64,000 nt of DNA. Source: Lota lota. Its lineage: Eukaryota > Chordata > Actinopteri > Gadiformes > Lotidae. Shown here piece after piece: positions 52,525 to 64,000 of the stretch. The notes beneath the pieces were generated by a model, which was given only the letters and a program-made list of their open reading frames with translations, did not search any database and had not been told where the DNA came from. The stretch covers positions 4,171,501 to 4,235,500 of the forward strand of contig JACYXH010000175.1 of assembly GCA_026745465.1 (NCBI GenBank), given 5' to 3'. Made by a program: the position numbers and the translations under genes. Every line of letters begins with the position of its first letter. Position 1 is the first letter of the stretch.

Positions 52525-54361
52525 AGGTGGACACCTTTTACTAGGGTTGGCCCAGTGTAACATTTTTCAAACCGTTTTGATAATTAGTCAAACCCCGAAT
52601 CGTACCGCTAATATCTTTACCAGGCACATGTCCATGGAGCAGTTGAACATAATGAGTTGTGCCTCGCACACTCAAAGTAAGCACAGCACAGCACACACTA
52701 ACCGATTCTATTTCCCACAACCCAGTCCTGATTCTCAAAATTCCCAATTAGAATCTCAAGAGCAAAAACTTGATTTTAGGGTAAAGAAATATGGCGGACA
52801 GCGGCCATGCTATGCTAGATGTTGCATTTGTTAGTTTTTTCGCACCCCTGGGTGGCACCCACCGCGGTGGTGCGTGGCTGCCGCCTAGGTAGCATGTGGC
52901 AGGGTTAACAGCAACACTTATATAGCAGCATTTAACTGGGTTATCTTGTACTTGCCACTTTTGTTTGTTATTGTTTGTATCTAACCAGATTCTCTGTGGC
53001 AACGTTTATCAATTAAACTATCTGTGTTTATTGACTGGTTGCAGAGTTGGGCACCTGGCTGGGAGGCTCGTGCAATCTCTGAAAGAGAGGCAGCCTGAAC
53101 TGCAGATCAATGACAGAGTGATCCTCTGTGTGCAAATCGCTGGCCTCTGCCATGATCTGGGTAAGTAAGAGCCGCACCCCAACATCCACCATCTGCCAGT
53201 TTCTGTGTGAGCATGAAACCAATACTGTTTGCCGTTAGCAATAATGTGATGGTAAATAAGGAATGGTTCCATATTTGTAAACCCATTCCTCCCTCTCTAG
53301 GACACGGACCTTTCTCTCATTTGTTTGATGGGATGTTCATTCCTAAAGCACGTCCGAAATGCACATGGACGGTACTGAATAATTCTCCCACTGCTTTCCC
53401 CACAATTCCCCTCGCTGCTTGTTCCAAGACATTTCACAGACCCTTATCAGGCAACATGCTAAAACAGCTCCCTCCATCCATTTCTCTGCCATTTAAATGA
53501 TGGTGCCATGGGTGCAAATGTGATTGACGAGCGAGATGGATTCCCAAACCAATCAGGGAAGGGTCATGAGCTGTCTAAAATCTAAAATGGCTCACACAAA
53601 GGCAGGCCCAGTCAACTCAAAACAGATATTCTCACAGAGCATTTCAGTCACTTATAGCTGGTGGATGACTATGCCATTTCTAAAAGATTATGCTCAAATT
53701 ATAGCTCTTAAATCTTTACACACCTTTACCTACTTAGTGATGTTGCAACAACTATGACAATTTAAGCATAACACTCTTGAAAGTGAAAGGATTTTCTCCG
53801 TCTCCAAAACACTGAACGCATCCTTGATAAAAAAAAATAATCCATTCAGGCAACTTATTGAAAGTGTGCAACTGTACCTTTTCCTTCCCATCAGCAGTGT
53901 TAAGCAAGAGTCGATCAGTCTGTTGTTCAATTCATATGACCCAACAAGTATTAAGTATTAGAATATATTCTATATTTATCCCACTGCCTGGCCCCTACTG
54001 AAGTCCACCAACTGTCTTTTGCAGCAATTCATTAAACATGTTCTAAATAGAGGCTTTTCTATACATACATATTCAGGTCCTCAGTCCTTCAGTTGCCAGC
54101 AAAGCTTTTTGGTTGCAAAAAGCAAAACATCAGAGCAAAACTCTAAACTATGCATACGCACATCATATACTATGACTACAACAGGCTAACACTGACATAT
54201 AATGAACACGTGTTGGCCAACAAGCACACTGCATTATTATCCATTGTCAGGCAGTAATGTTTCAGCTGATAAGGGTTGGCGATTGCACTGTTAAAGAGCA
54301 TATTGTGGCCCATGACTGCAACTCTGTTAACATGAAAAATAAGGTAACAAGTTCAGATAAC

Positions 54362-54392
<31 letters not shown>

Positions 54393-55100
54393 CGCGTGCG
54401 CGCGTGCGGAATGCATTCATAGTGCTTTACATACATCAACACACTGACGGCGGTGTCAGCCATGCAAGGCATCAGCTAGGTCGTCGGGAGCGGTAAGGGT
54501 GAGGTGTCTTGCTCAGGGACACCTGAGCAACCTCTAAGTGTGTGTGTGTCATTGCAGCACGAGACTGCATCGCTAGCCATGTTCGACCATCTGATTGATG
54601 CTAACAACCTGGAGCCGGTGATGAGGGAGTACGGGCTGGAGCCGCCAGTGGACCGCAACTTCATTAAGGAGCTGATCGTTGGAGACGCGGACTACATTAA
54701 ATATCCAAGAAATAAGGTATGTCCATTGACTCTCCCAACAGAGGGGTATGTACATTGACTCTCATAACAGAGGGGTTTGTACATTGACTCTCCCAACAGA
54801 GGGGTTTGTACAATGACCCTCCCAACAGGGGTACCGGTATGTACATTTTGATTTAGTTGATTTGGCAGGCACCTTTATCCAAAGTGACTTACAAGTGAGG
54901 CTAACAATAATCAAAATTGGAGTAACTACAAAATAAATACTGTATAGACTAGCTTCAAGAACCTACTTTTCAAAACCTCCATTGCCTGAAAAATGAATTG
55001 TTCTCACAAAACCTCCTAATTAGACTTGCTACACCACATAGCAGGCCTTTTTCTGTTCAACCTCAGCGGACGCAGAAATAAGGTTTCCTTTGAAGTGTGA

Positions 55101-55409
<309 letters not shown>

Positions 55410-57434
55410 TAGTGGCTAGGTGGTTCATGGCTTAGTCCCAAATGTCCACAACCTGCCTGTACGCAGCCTTGAGCAAGAGCCTACTCAGAGATGCAAACTC
55501 TTCACCTTTCAGCAAAATGTGCATTTGTTTCAAATTAGGTCATCATGTTGGTCATGTAGATTTCCAAAATAAATATGCTGAAGGGGTCTAGTTCTCATTA
55601 GTCGCCTGAAGGTAGTTATACGTGGGTAGACTCAAGTCTATAACTTATGGCACTGATTTTACTTACTAATGCTGTAACAGTAATGTGGGCTCCGTATTAG
55701 CGGGCATTACGTCATTATAGTGCGCTAACTTGATCTCATTCCACAAATCTGTTCAGCCGTATTATAGAGGTCATCTTTGAATCCCGTTCCACTTGTTTTC
55801 TGACTAAAGGAAATGTAATGTCTAGAATTCCACTCCCTGTTTTCCGCCTCCATTGGTTCTTAACACAACAACACTGGAGAGTTTGCAAAGATTTTTCCAA
55901 CAACGAAATATCTATAAATGAGTTTCCTGGTTTAAGATGAGATTGTTTTTTATTTGATTGGATATATGAATTAACCTTGTACCTCAAGCCTTGCAAGAAA
56001 TAACAGCCTGCCAATAATGTGTTGTTCCTACATTAACAGGCAAGGTATGTAGCGTCATATCGCTTTGGATTGGATGCCCTAATACTAATATTCCTCCCAG
56101 TATGATTAGTTAGTCATATTTCCTTTAGAAATAATAATAAAAGTGGATATCATATCTTAACTATGAATGTAACCTTTGACTCGACAGACGTAAGTTAGTT
56201 GAGTCAGGAGTCAGTGATGCAAATATGAAAAAAAAGAGAGATCCTAATCCTAAGCTTTGTTTTACCCCATGATGGCAGTTAAAATTCGTTTTCTAGAAAG
56301 TAACTAGAAATGAACATGTAAAGCGAATATCTTTCACATTTATCTCCCGGAAGAACATGCCCCTGGACCCCCATAGCTGTCAGGGTTTCTCTATCCACCC
56401 AATGTTTTCAAATTTTTTACCCCTTACCTGTTTGCAAACCCCTCTGCACCTCATAATGACTGGTATCAGAATTCACTGCGCCGCTTTGTAATAATTTAAT
56501 TTAAAAAAATAAGTATCTCATAAGTGAGTAAACCGTACTCAATAGTCTAAAGAATACCCAGCCACATCTCTCAGGGATATCTTTCTCTCTGAATCAACCA
56601 ATCAATGGAGAAACAAAGCAAGAACATGTAAAAGTAAACCTGCACTATTATGTCAATGTCTTTATCCTTTCTGTTCCTCATCTCAGGGACTGCCATCACC
56701 TGGGCATCAAGAATAACTTTGACTATCACCGCTTCCTCAAGTTCGCCAGGGTGTGTGATGTGGGCAGGAAGATGCAAATCTGTACCAGAGAACAGGTCCA
56801 ATGATCTCAGACTCCTTTTAATAATCTGATTCAAGCAGCTCTCTAATTGGTCCTTTATTTGACTAAACATAACTATGGGGATTCCTTCAACAGGAAGTGG
56901 GCAATCTGATTGACTTTTTCCACACAAGAAACTGTCTCCACAGAAGAGCCTACCAGCACAAAGTAGTCAACATTGTTGAGACCATGTAAGTACTGTGTCT
57001 GTGCTAGGTACTATAATACTGCCAGTATCATCATCTAGTCTGGTATTGACATGATTAATCGGTTATTTGTATTCCGAACTGAATTTGGTTGTGTTTTTCT
57101 AACCAGGATCACCGAGGCATTTGTATTGGCAGACAAACACCTCCAATTCGAGGGGTCAAAGGGGAAAATGTTCACAATGTCCACAGCTATAGATGACATG
57201 GAGGCATACACCAAGCTGACTGGTGAGTGTTGAGACAACACTGTACTTTTGTTGGCTTGGGTATTGCCTTTTACAATACCAAAGACTAACTCTTTCTTAC
57301 CCCAAGGGTAAACCTTACCCTTAGGCGTCCTTAAGCAAGATGCCTCATCACTATCTGCTCCTTATTCTAAGATGTACTGCAAGTCATGTGTCATGTGTGT
57401 AAATATATATATATGTGTGTGTGGGTGTGGGTGT

Positions 57435-57472
<38 letters not shown>

Positions 57473-59616
57473 CCCTGTAGACAACGTCTTCGAACAGATC
57501 CTCTTTTCTCCCTTGCCGGCGCTGGCCGAGGCCAGGGAGATTCTAAGGAACATCCTCAGCCGTCGCCTCTACAAGTGTGTGGGCCAGTTCTATTCAGCAA
57601 TGACCTTCGAGGTTACAGAGGTGCGTGTGTGTGTGCGTGTATGTGTGTGTGTGCTAGAAGTGACAGAGGAACAAAACCATGACAGTTTTGTGGCTCTTTC
57701 CCTTGTCTTCCCTGAAGGTGATGCGTCTGCAGTGGGCTGGTGACCAGGACAATCCCCTGGGCCTGAGGCCAGACGACCTCATTGTCAAAGTAAGTCCCTC
57801 CTTCCAGTGTCTCTTACTGGCATCAAATCGATGCTGATTTTAAAGGTTCCCTTTCAGAGGTTTATGGTTTTTTTTCTGATAGCTCTGTGGTGGGGATCAG
57901 GCCTCAGGAGTATGCATATCCCAGAATGCAGTTTTGATTTTCATTTCAACAACGTGAAAGGCAAACATGTTATGATATTTTAGCTACAAGTATATACACA
58001 TTTTGTTACATTGGTTAGAATGTATTTGTTTAAAGATTCTAAGATTTGAGAGTTGTGAAGAGAGAGAGCTGAAAATAGCAATATTTTGAAACTAAACAAC
58101 CCAAAAACGTCCTCTCTCTTTGCTTCCTTCCTCCCTACGTTTCTCCGGGATTGAGAAGTGTTGCATTTCACGCACCTGTGATTGACAGGCAAGTTAGCTT
58201 CCCCGAACCAATCAGGGAGGAAATGTCCTGATAGGTACGAAATGACCCGGGAGTGGTCTAAATTCTGGGACGTGGCCCAGGCGTGCGGATGAAAGATAAC
58301 AAAAATCCAGTTAGCTGGTGCTGTCTGAAAATATATAATAAAATAAATGTCTTCGTTTATTTTTATTCCACAATCACCATTACTTTTCCACCCACCATTT
58401 CACTGCACATTATATATACCCACAACTGTGTATGTGACAAATACGTCTCTGCATTCAATTGAATATGTGCCCTTTTTTGTTTCCTTGATCAACTTATGAC
58501 ATGTATAATGTATTATATGCATCCCTCCCTAGTGCCATGCATGTGTCAGTAAAAGGTGAAACGTCTCCCCCTGGTGTCTCCTAGGTTATTAGGATGGACT
58601 ATGGCAAAGGGGAGGAAAATCCCATCGATCGCGTAGGTTTTTACAGCAAGAGAAAGCCCAACAGGGCCTTCCAGATCAACAACAACCAGGTAAGAACTTT
58701 GCCATTGAACACAATTATTTTTAAAAGCATGTTAGTGCAGTATAAATATATATGTATGGGAGAGATTGTATGGTGATTTATAATGGTTATTGTAATGAAT
58801 ATTCAATACTGACTTCCCCATCTTAGACTAGCATTACAGCAGAGGCGAGGGGTCACTTTTGATGCAAGGGATGCTGATGAGACCCCCCCCCCCGCCCCTA
58901 CCACCCACACAGAAGCCACATTTTGGCTATAACACTATAAAACGCTAATTGACAATGAAAATATGCCACACACTCTCCCAACAACTCGCTCTTAAATGTA
59001 CATTTCTATTAGGCTAATCAAGATGCTGATTAAGTAGTGCATGCATTGGATTTGTCCTCCTTGTGCATTTAAAACGCATCCTCCAGCCAAACCGGATATA
59101 GTATCTAGTATAGAACAACAGCTATAATGTAATATTGTGATGTTTAATTAAGGAGTTGGTGTGACGATCCCTGCGTTGGGTACTGGTGCTTGAAACAGTA
59201 ATATCCTAGGAAATGGGGAGATAAGATAGAGTGCATGCGTGAGAAATGCTGAACACTGGGAGTATCTGTGATACACATTCAGGCAGTATTTCAGCGTAGA
59301 CTCGCATCGAAACCCAGCGTTACAACTGTAGACATTGTCGTTATAAAATTAAATAATCTGAGGAAAAACAACTAATGTGGTGATGTTTTTACACAAATAA
59401 TGGTTGTTAATTCAAATAAAACATTGAATAGTATTTAACCAAAAATTCTGTCATTCAAAACGCCTGGGCATGCGCCGCGTTCACAGCTTGTTTGGACAGC
59501 TCGCCACTGCATTACAGTAAAGTAAAGAGGATCTGGTTGATACTGATGAAATGAACCAGGAAGCCTCCATCTCATGGTCATTATGATTAGAAAAGCTTGT
59601 TTACTGTTAATATTAT

Positions 59617-59954
59617 TGTGGGAGTGTGTGTGGAGGGTGGCTGGTTTAAGCAGCCTCACCTGGCCCGAGTCAGACTGATTGGAGTCTGGAGCTGGGTGAG
59701 GCTGCACACCTGTTGCACATTAAGCAATCAGTGTGCACAGGTTAAACCAGCCATCACCGCACACACTCAGGGAGAGCTCTCCTACATGGCAGTATGGAGC
59801 ACCAGCCGCATGTACCATCGTACGCAACCTTTGCAATAAACCGGTCTTTCAACATCACCACCCTGTGTCCAATTGTTTGGAGGAGCCTGAGGAAAGTCAC
59901 CTAGGTGGAGTATGGCAGCCACCTAGGTGGCGTGTAGTAATGGTCTTTGCTACA
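59617..59954 (+). repeat. Solo LTR in intron 13 of SAMHD1 copy 4
   Basis: This 338-bp block starts TGTGGGAG, ends TGCTACA and carries AATAAA (near 59836). It is flanked by a 5-bp duplication ATTAT (59612-59616 and 59955-59959). Copies 1 and 3 have the empty site, with ATTAT once, at about 19428 and 44188. Related pieces lie at 7875-8041, 25793-26106 and 49109-49413. Confidence 0.88.
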
Positions 59955-60462
59955 ATTATCAATGTTAGGTGTTAAATGTATCAATGTATCAATGTGTCTA
60001 GCTCTAGTCTCAGTGCTCCTATGCTCTGCTGAACAAGTCACTCCCTGACAGTGCTTCCAGTCCAAGCATCCAATCAGAGGCATGCTGCATGCCTCTGATT
60101 GGATGCATTGTTCTTGCTCCTGTCCACAGGTGTCCACCCTCATCCCAGAGCACTTTGAGGAGAAGTTGATACAGGTGTACTGTAAGATAACTGATGAGAA
60201 GATCCTGGGGGCGGCCAGGGGGCGTTTTGAACAGTGGTCCAACGCTCAGGTAATAATGTCTCGCCTTCAGTTCATTGTGCCATGTGGTGCAATCTTTCCA
60301 ATTAGATTGTTTTTCTACTGTGTAGATGTAGGGTGTCTAAGCAACGCTTTTATTTTTATTTCATTTTTTCATGCGATTGGTCCAAATCCCATGTTGTCAT
60401 GTTAGCGTGTTGTAGGTGGTCTCGTTTCTGAAGTTCTTTCTCTTTCTTTCTTCCAGAATTAA

Positions 60463-62050
60463 TCTCTGGAGCTGGAAGCCAATGAAGGCCAAAACCCAAT
60501 TTTAAGTTTTTACAGAACCAAAATAAACCAGATTTTCCTTGCTCCTTTTTTGATATTGGTATTGATTGGAAATTGGCTGGCTAAAGAACAACAATAATTA
60601 TTACAATTCACCATTATAACCAGAAAATGGCATTAGCGGTTTTACCTGAAAATGTGCATTGACTCCATTTAAAATAAATAAATGGAAAGTAGGATGCTGT
60701 TGAGGGCCAGTGCTCAGGGTTATACACTCAAAAGCTTATACAACTTTTTGTCTTCAAGATCAGTTTTATAACATCACCAGCTGCTGGTTTTGATTTTGTT
60801 TATTTTCATTTAGATATGCATGTTCTGTCCATAATTTACATGTAACATAGTTTACCTGTTTCCTTAAGGCGAATGTAATGGTGAGTTTAAAAAACAACAA
60901 GGAAATCCGGTATCTGTGGCTGTCGCAAACCTGTAATAAGCCCATCCAATCGATTCATTCGGCTTGAATGAATTTATTGGATGGGCTGTCTACCTACCTG
61001 CGCGTACTCTGCCCATGCACTCATTGCGCATGACCGGAGTCGTCCACAAGGCTAGGCAGACCTATTGCTAAAGCTAGCGAACTAGTCACTTGTTTTGGGG
61101 AGTGGCTTTGGAGGGAGGCCTGAAAGGAGGGGTTGGGTTTCTTCCGTTGGATGCTTTCAAAATGTAGCTTACTCTGGCTGTTTTCTCCAAATGACCTACC
61201 CTAGCTTTAAACAACTCAGGTTTGGCTCTTGGACTCTTTTTAGTTATGCAAGGGGGAGGTTACCATTCAATCATGCACAGTACTCATTACTCTTGAATGT
61301 GTATTTATATGCAGTGGGTTTTAACTTCATATATGTTTAATCTCCTCTCACTCGGTTTCTTTTATCCTGTATGCAGCTATTGCTGTACTGATTTAGTCCA
61401 AGGCAATAAATTAAATAAATCAAAGCAGGCTACAGACAGCTTAATGAATGCATATAGTTTAAACTTTTGGTCATGGTTTTGTTGTAGTGCATTCAATATT
61501 CATTTTGTTGAAATGTTATTTTTAATTTTCAAAGTTTGAACATTCTTCCTTAATAATTTTGGGTAGATGTGTCCTTTGTTTGGGTTACTAAGGTATACAT
61601 ACCATAGTGCTTGATACATTTTGTTCCCAGTGTGTGTGGGGGTTGAGGAAAAATATATATTCTGTATACATTCATGTTTACAGCTCTTTTCAAATATATA
61701 TGATATAAGGTTGCATTAAGGGCTAAGGAATAGTGTTTAGAAGATTGCTTGCTGTTTTGCTCATCTGTAATCTAAAGTTAACTGAAAAATATATATTCAA
61801 AAGGTGGAGAGGGAGGCTGAGGCAAACATGATGAAAAATAAACGTCTTTGTCCTCAATGTCTAAATGTTTCCTTTGTAACCACCAGAGGGCAGCACGACC
61901 TCATGCGTTTCTCCAAGAAGGCGGTCATCCCAGTCACCTGATAAACGTTTCCTATTTGGAAATAACTTGGTTATTTAATACCTTAAAAAAGGTTGTGTGG
62001 TCTATAATGAACCTCTATTTGTATAGTTTTTATGTGGTCTGTTAAAAGCT
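60463..62050 (+). other. SAMHD1 copy 4 3' UTR and conserved downstream flank
   Basis: It aligns with the flanks after copies 1 and 3 and then diverges after about 62050. AATAAA is at 60673-60678. Confidence 0.55.
61880..61896 (+). promoter_or_regulatory. CTCF-like site downstream of copy 4
   Basis: Identical 17 bases to the sites after copies 1 and 3. Confidence 0.5.
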
Positions 62051-63270
62051 CATATCTCCATGTTTGTCTTAATTTGTGCTATTCTGGCTAACCAGTAGCG
62101 AGGGGTTTTGTTGGTATTTTCAATCAGGAAGACCATCATACAGGATGTAGGGACGCACACTTCCACATCCTTTGGCAGTGATTCTCTTAGGAGAGACAAG
62201 AAAACACTACAGAGCGGTAGGACCAAGCCAACTGCCTGCTAGTATTTTTATAATCTTCATCCTCCCTGACCTGTTGCTCTCTTTCTGGCGCCAGTGGTCT
62301 CAGCCCCCCCCCCCCCCCCCCCCCCGCCGCCGTCATGCCACACACACAAACATGCCCCTCCATGGATAATTTAGACCAGCTGTTGCAAGGTGCCTTCTCT
62401 CCCCCATGCACCCCCCCCCCCCCCTTGCCTCTCTCACTTTACACCCCCTCAGTGTCCCGCTGCACTTGCCTCTCTCTGTCTCTCTCTGCCTCTGTCTGTC
62501 TCTGTCTCTCAGCTTAACAACTTGGCAATTCCCTCTTATTTATCACATATCTTATTTATAGTGACTCAAATTATACTAGAAGTGTTTATTCATCTTCACT
62601 GGAGTCGCCGGACGATGGCGTGACCCATCTTGTAGCATCGACATACACAGCCCATATTCCAAAGATAACTGTTCTAAAGTACACAAAAATATATATATAT
62701 TTCTCATTTCAGTCAAAGGTCTTCACTGGAATGGGAAACTGACATGTACATTGCCAAAGAACAAGAAAGTCCAAAGAACATATAGAATAAGCACAAAAGA
62801 AATGCATATACAATGAAAAAGTATTTGACTAACCCAAATCTTGGATCCAGCAGTCCTACTATGTTATAGCAGAACTTCTGGGGGGAGATGGCACAGCTGG
62901 ACCGGAAACCAGAAACCGCAGGGGGCGGAGCTGCGCTTTGTTTCCTGTTTTGTTACGGAGATATTCTGCACGATTATACAGAAAAGTAATTTACGCGTGT
63001 GGATTTCTACAGTAGCCAATCTAAACCGTTGAGTTCAAACCTTTACAGAAATTGTTACAGTTGACTAATGCTGGCCGAGTTTGTGTTAGCCAATTGCGCG
63101 CTCACAGATCTCCGCCTCCAGCAACATGTTTGGTCAAAACAAATATCCTGCGAAGGAAAGTGAAAAGCCCCATTCACCCAGATTTGAGGCTGTCTGCCGA
63201 CGACATCCACAGTCCACCGAATGTGGATATCAATATAAAATCTGCTGTGTTAGACTAGACTAACCCTAAC

Positions 63271-63347
<77 letters not shown>

Positions 63348-64000
63348 GGTAGTGTATTTGGAGGGGTGCATGCTGGGACACACATGGCCCAGTGGTGAGT
63401 GCGAGCAGGCCCAGCCGCTGCTCTATGGCTGGAATGCATGGGGAAGCGAGAGCAATGTCTCGGACTCCCTCCCAGCTGGTCCTAAGGGGTCACATTTTGT
63501 GTGTGTGTGTGTGTCATGGCCTCTCATTACAGGGTGAGACGAGGCGGCTCCAGACCCCCATGGAAGGATTGCCTGGTGAGTCTGCAGGGATGTGGCCACT
63601 TTGATGCCCCAGAACCCCCCCCCCACCACCCCCTACCAGGAGGTTAATGAGCCTCATGGGCTCTGTGTAGGCATGGTGTGTGTGTGTGTGTGTGTGTAAA
63701 GGGGGGGGGGGGGGGGGGATGTGTGTGTTTAATATATATACATGTGTGTGTGTGTGTTTGTTTGTTTTTCTTTGTTTGTGTGTGTGTGTGTGAGTGTCTG
63801 CGTGTGTCTTTAAATGTGTATGAGTGTGTAGGTGTGTCTTTATATTGGTGTGAATGTGTGAGTGCCTTTATATTTGGCCCCTATTTTAATGGGCCCTCAC
63901 AGTCTCATCTCGGGCTCACTTGTTACGGACGTCCTACCACGTACATCGCAGCAGAGCACAATACAGCATACATGCACACCATGCGTGTTCACACAACCAT
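62051..64000. other. Low-complexity intergenic DNA, no gene recognised
   Basis: It holds poly-C tracts (about 62306-62325 and 62410-62424), a (CT)n run (63273-63345), a poly-G run (about 63702-63718) and GT-rich sequence to the end. 62880-63250 is less repetitive and could be a promoter or exon of the next gene, but no motif supports it. Confidence 0.5.
63273..63345 (+). repeat. (CT)n microsatellite
   Basis: About 36 uninterrupted CT units. Confidence 0.95.

Noticed and set aside
62880..63250. Candidate first exon of a downstream gene
   Set aside because: No splice-supported frame or recognisable protein; left as unassigned.

Overview
This window is vertebrate nuclear DNA, almost certainly from a bony fish. 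The genes are split into many short exons with GT/AG introns, there are long (GT)n, (AT)n and (CT)n microsatellites, and there is a Tc1-type DNA transposon, a Ty3/gypsy-type element and endogenous retroviruses (ERVs) typical of fish genomes. A salmonid-like fish is my guess from the repeat content; nothing here proves it. No bacterial-type genes, operons or CRISPR arrays are present.

The host content is a tandem family of SAMHD1-like genes (HD-domain dNTP triphosphohydrolase), all on the + strand. In order: an orphan remnant of exons 8-9 (about 9790-10175); copy 1, complete and open (10811-20013, 15 exons, 501 codons plus stop); copy 2, a fragment with only exons 2-4 (22028-24030); copy 3 (35548-44692), full length but with the exon 7 splice donor lost; and copy 4 (50973-60462), with a 1-bp frameshift in exon 3 and a lost exon 7 acceptor. 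In every copy with a start, exons 1-2 encode only 11 residues before the HD core, so no SAM domain is encoded. Copy 1 is the only copy that reads as intact.

Mobile DNA fills the rest. 1-2100 is the 5' leader region of an ERV related to the one at 26483-34397. 2940-5101 is a rearranged Ty3/gypsy-type element on the - strand with a tRNA-Leu-type primer site. 5431-6998 is a Tc1-like element with an uninterrupted DD34E transposase inside an (AT)n tract. 26483-34397 is an ERV with two 497-bp LTRs differing at one base, a tRNA-Trp-type primer site and a 4-bp target duplication. Its interior is a mosaic: no reverse transcriptase, a broken integrase fused in frame to Env surface-unit sequence, a second internal env tail with its own polypurine tract and LTR start, and one 365-codon Env reading frame. 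A solo LTR with a 5-bp target duplication sits in intron 13 of copy 4.

Gypsy fragments lie at or near each boundary between SAMHD1 units (2940-5101, 21897-22027 with 24031-24381, and 46620-47680). This suggests that exchange between gypsy copies drove the tandem expansion. The ERV is in the unit of copy 3 and absent from the matching position of the copy 4 unit, so it inserted after that duplication. The last 2 kb (62060-64000) is low-complexity sequence with no recognisable gene.
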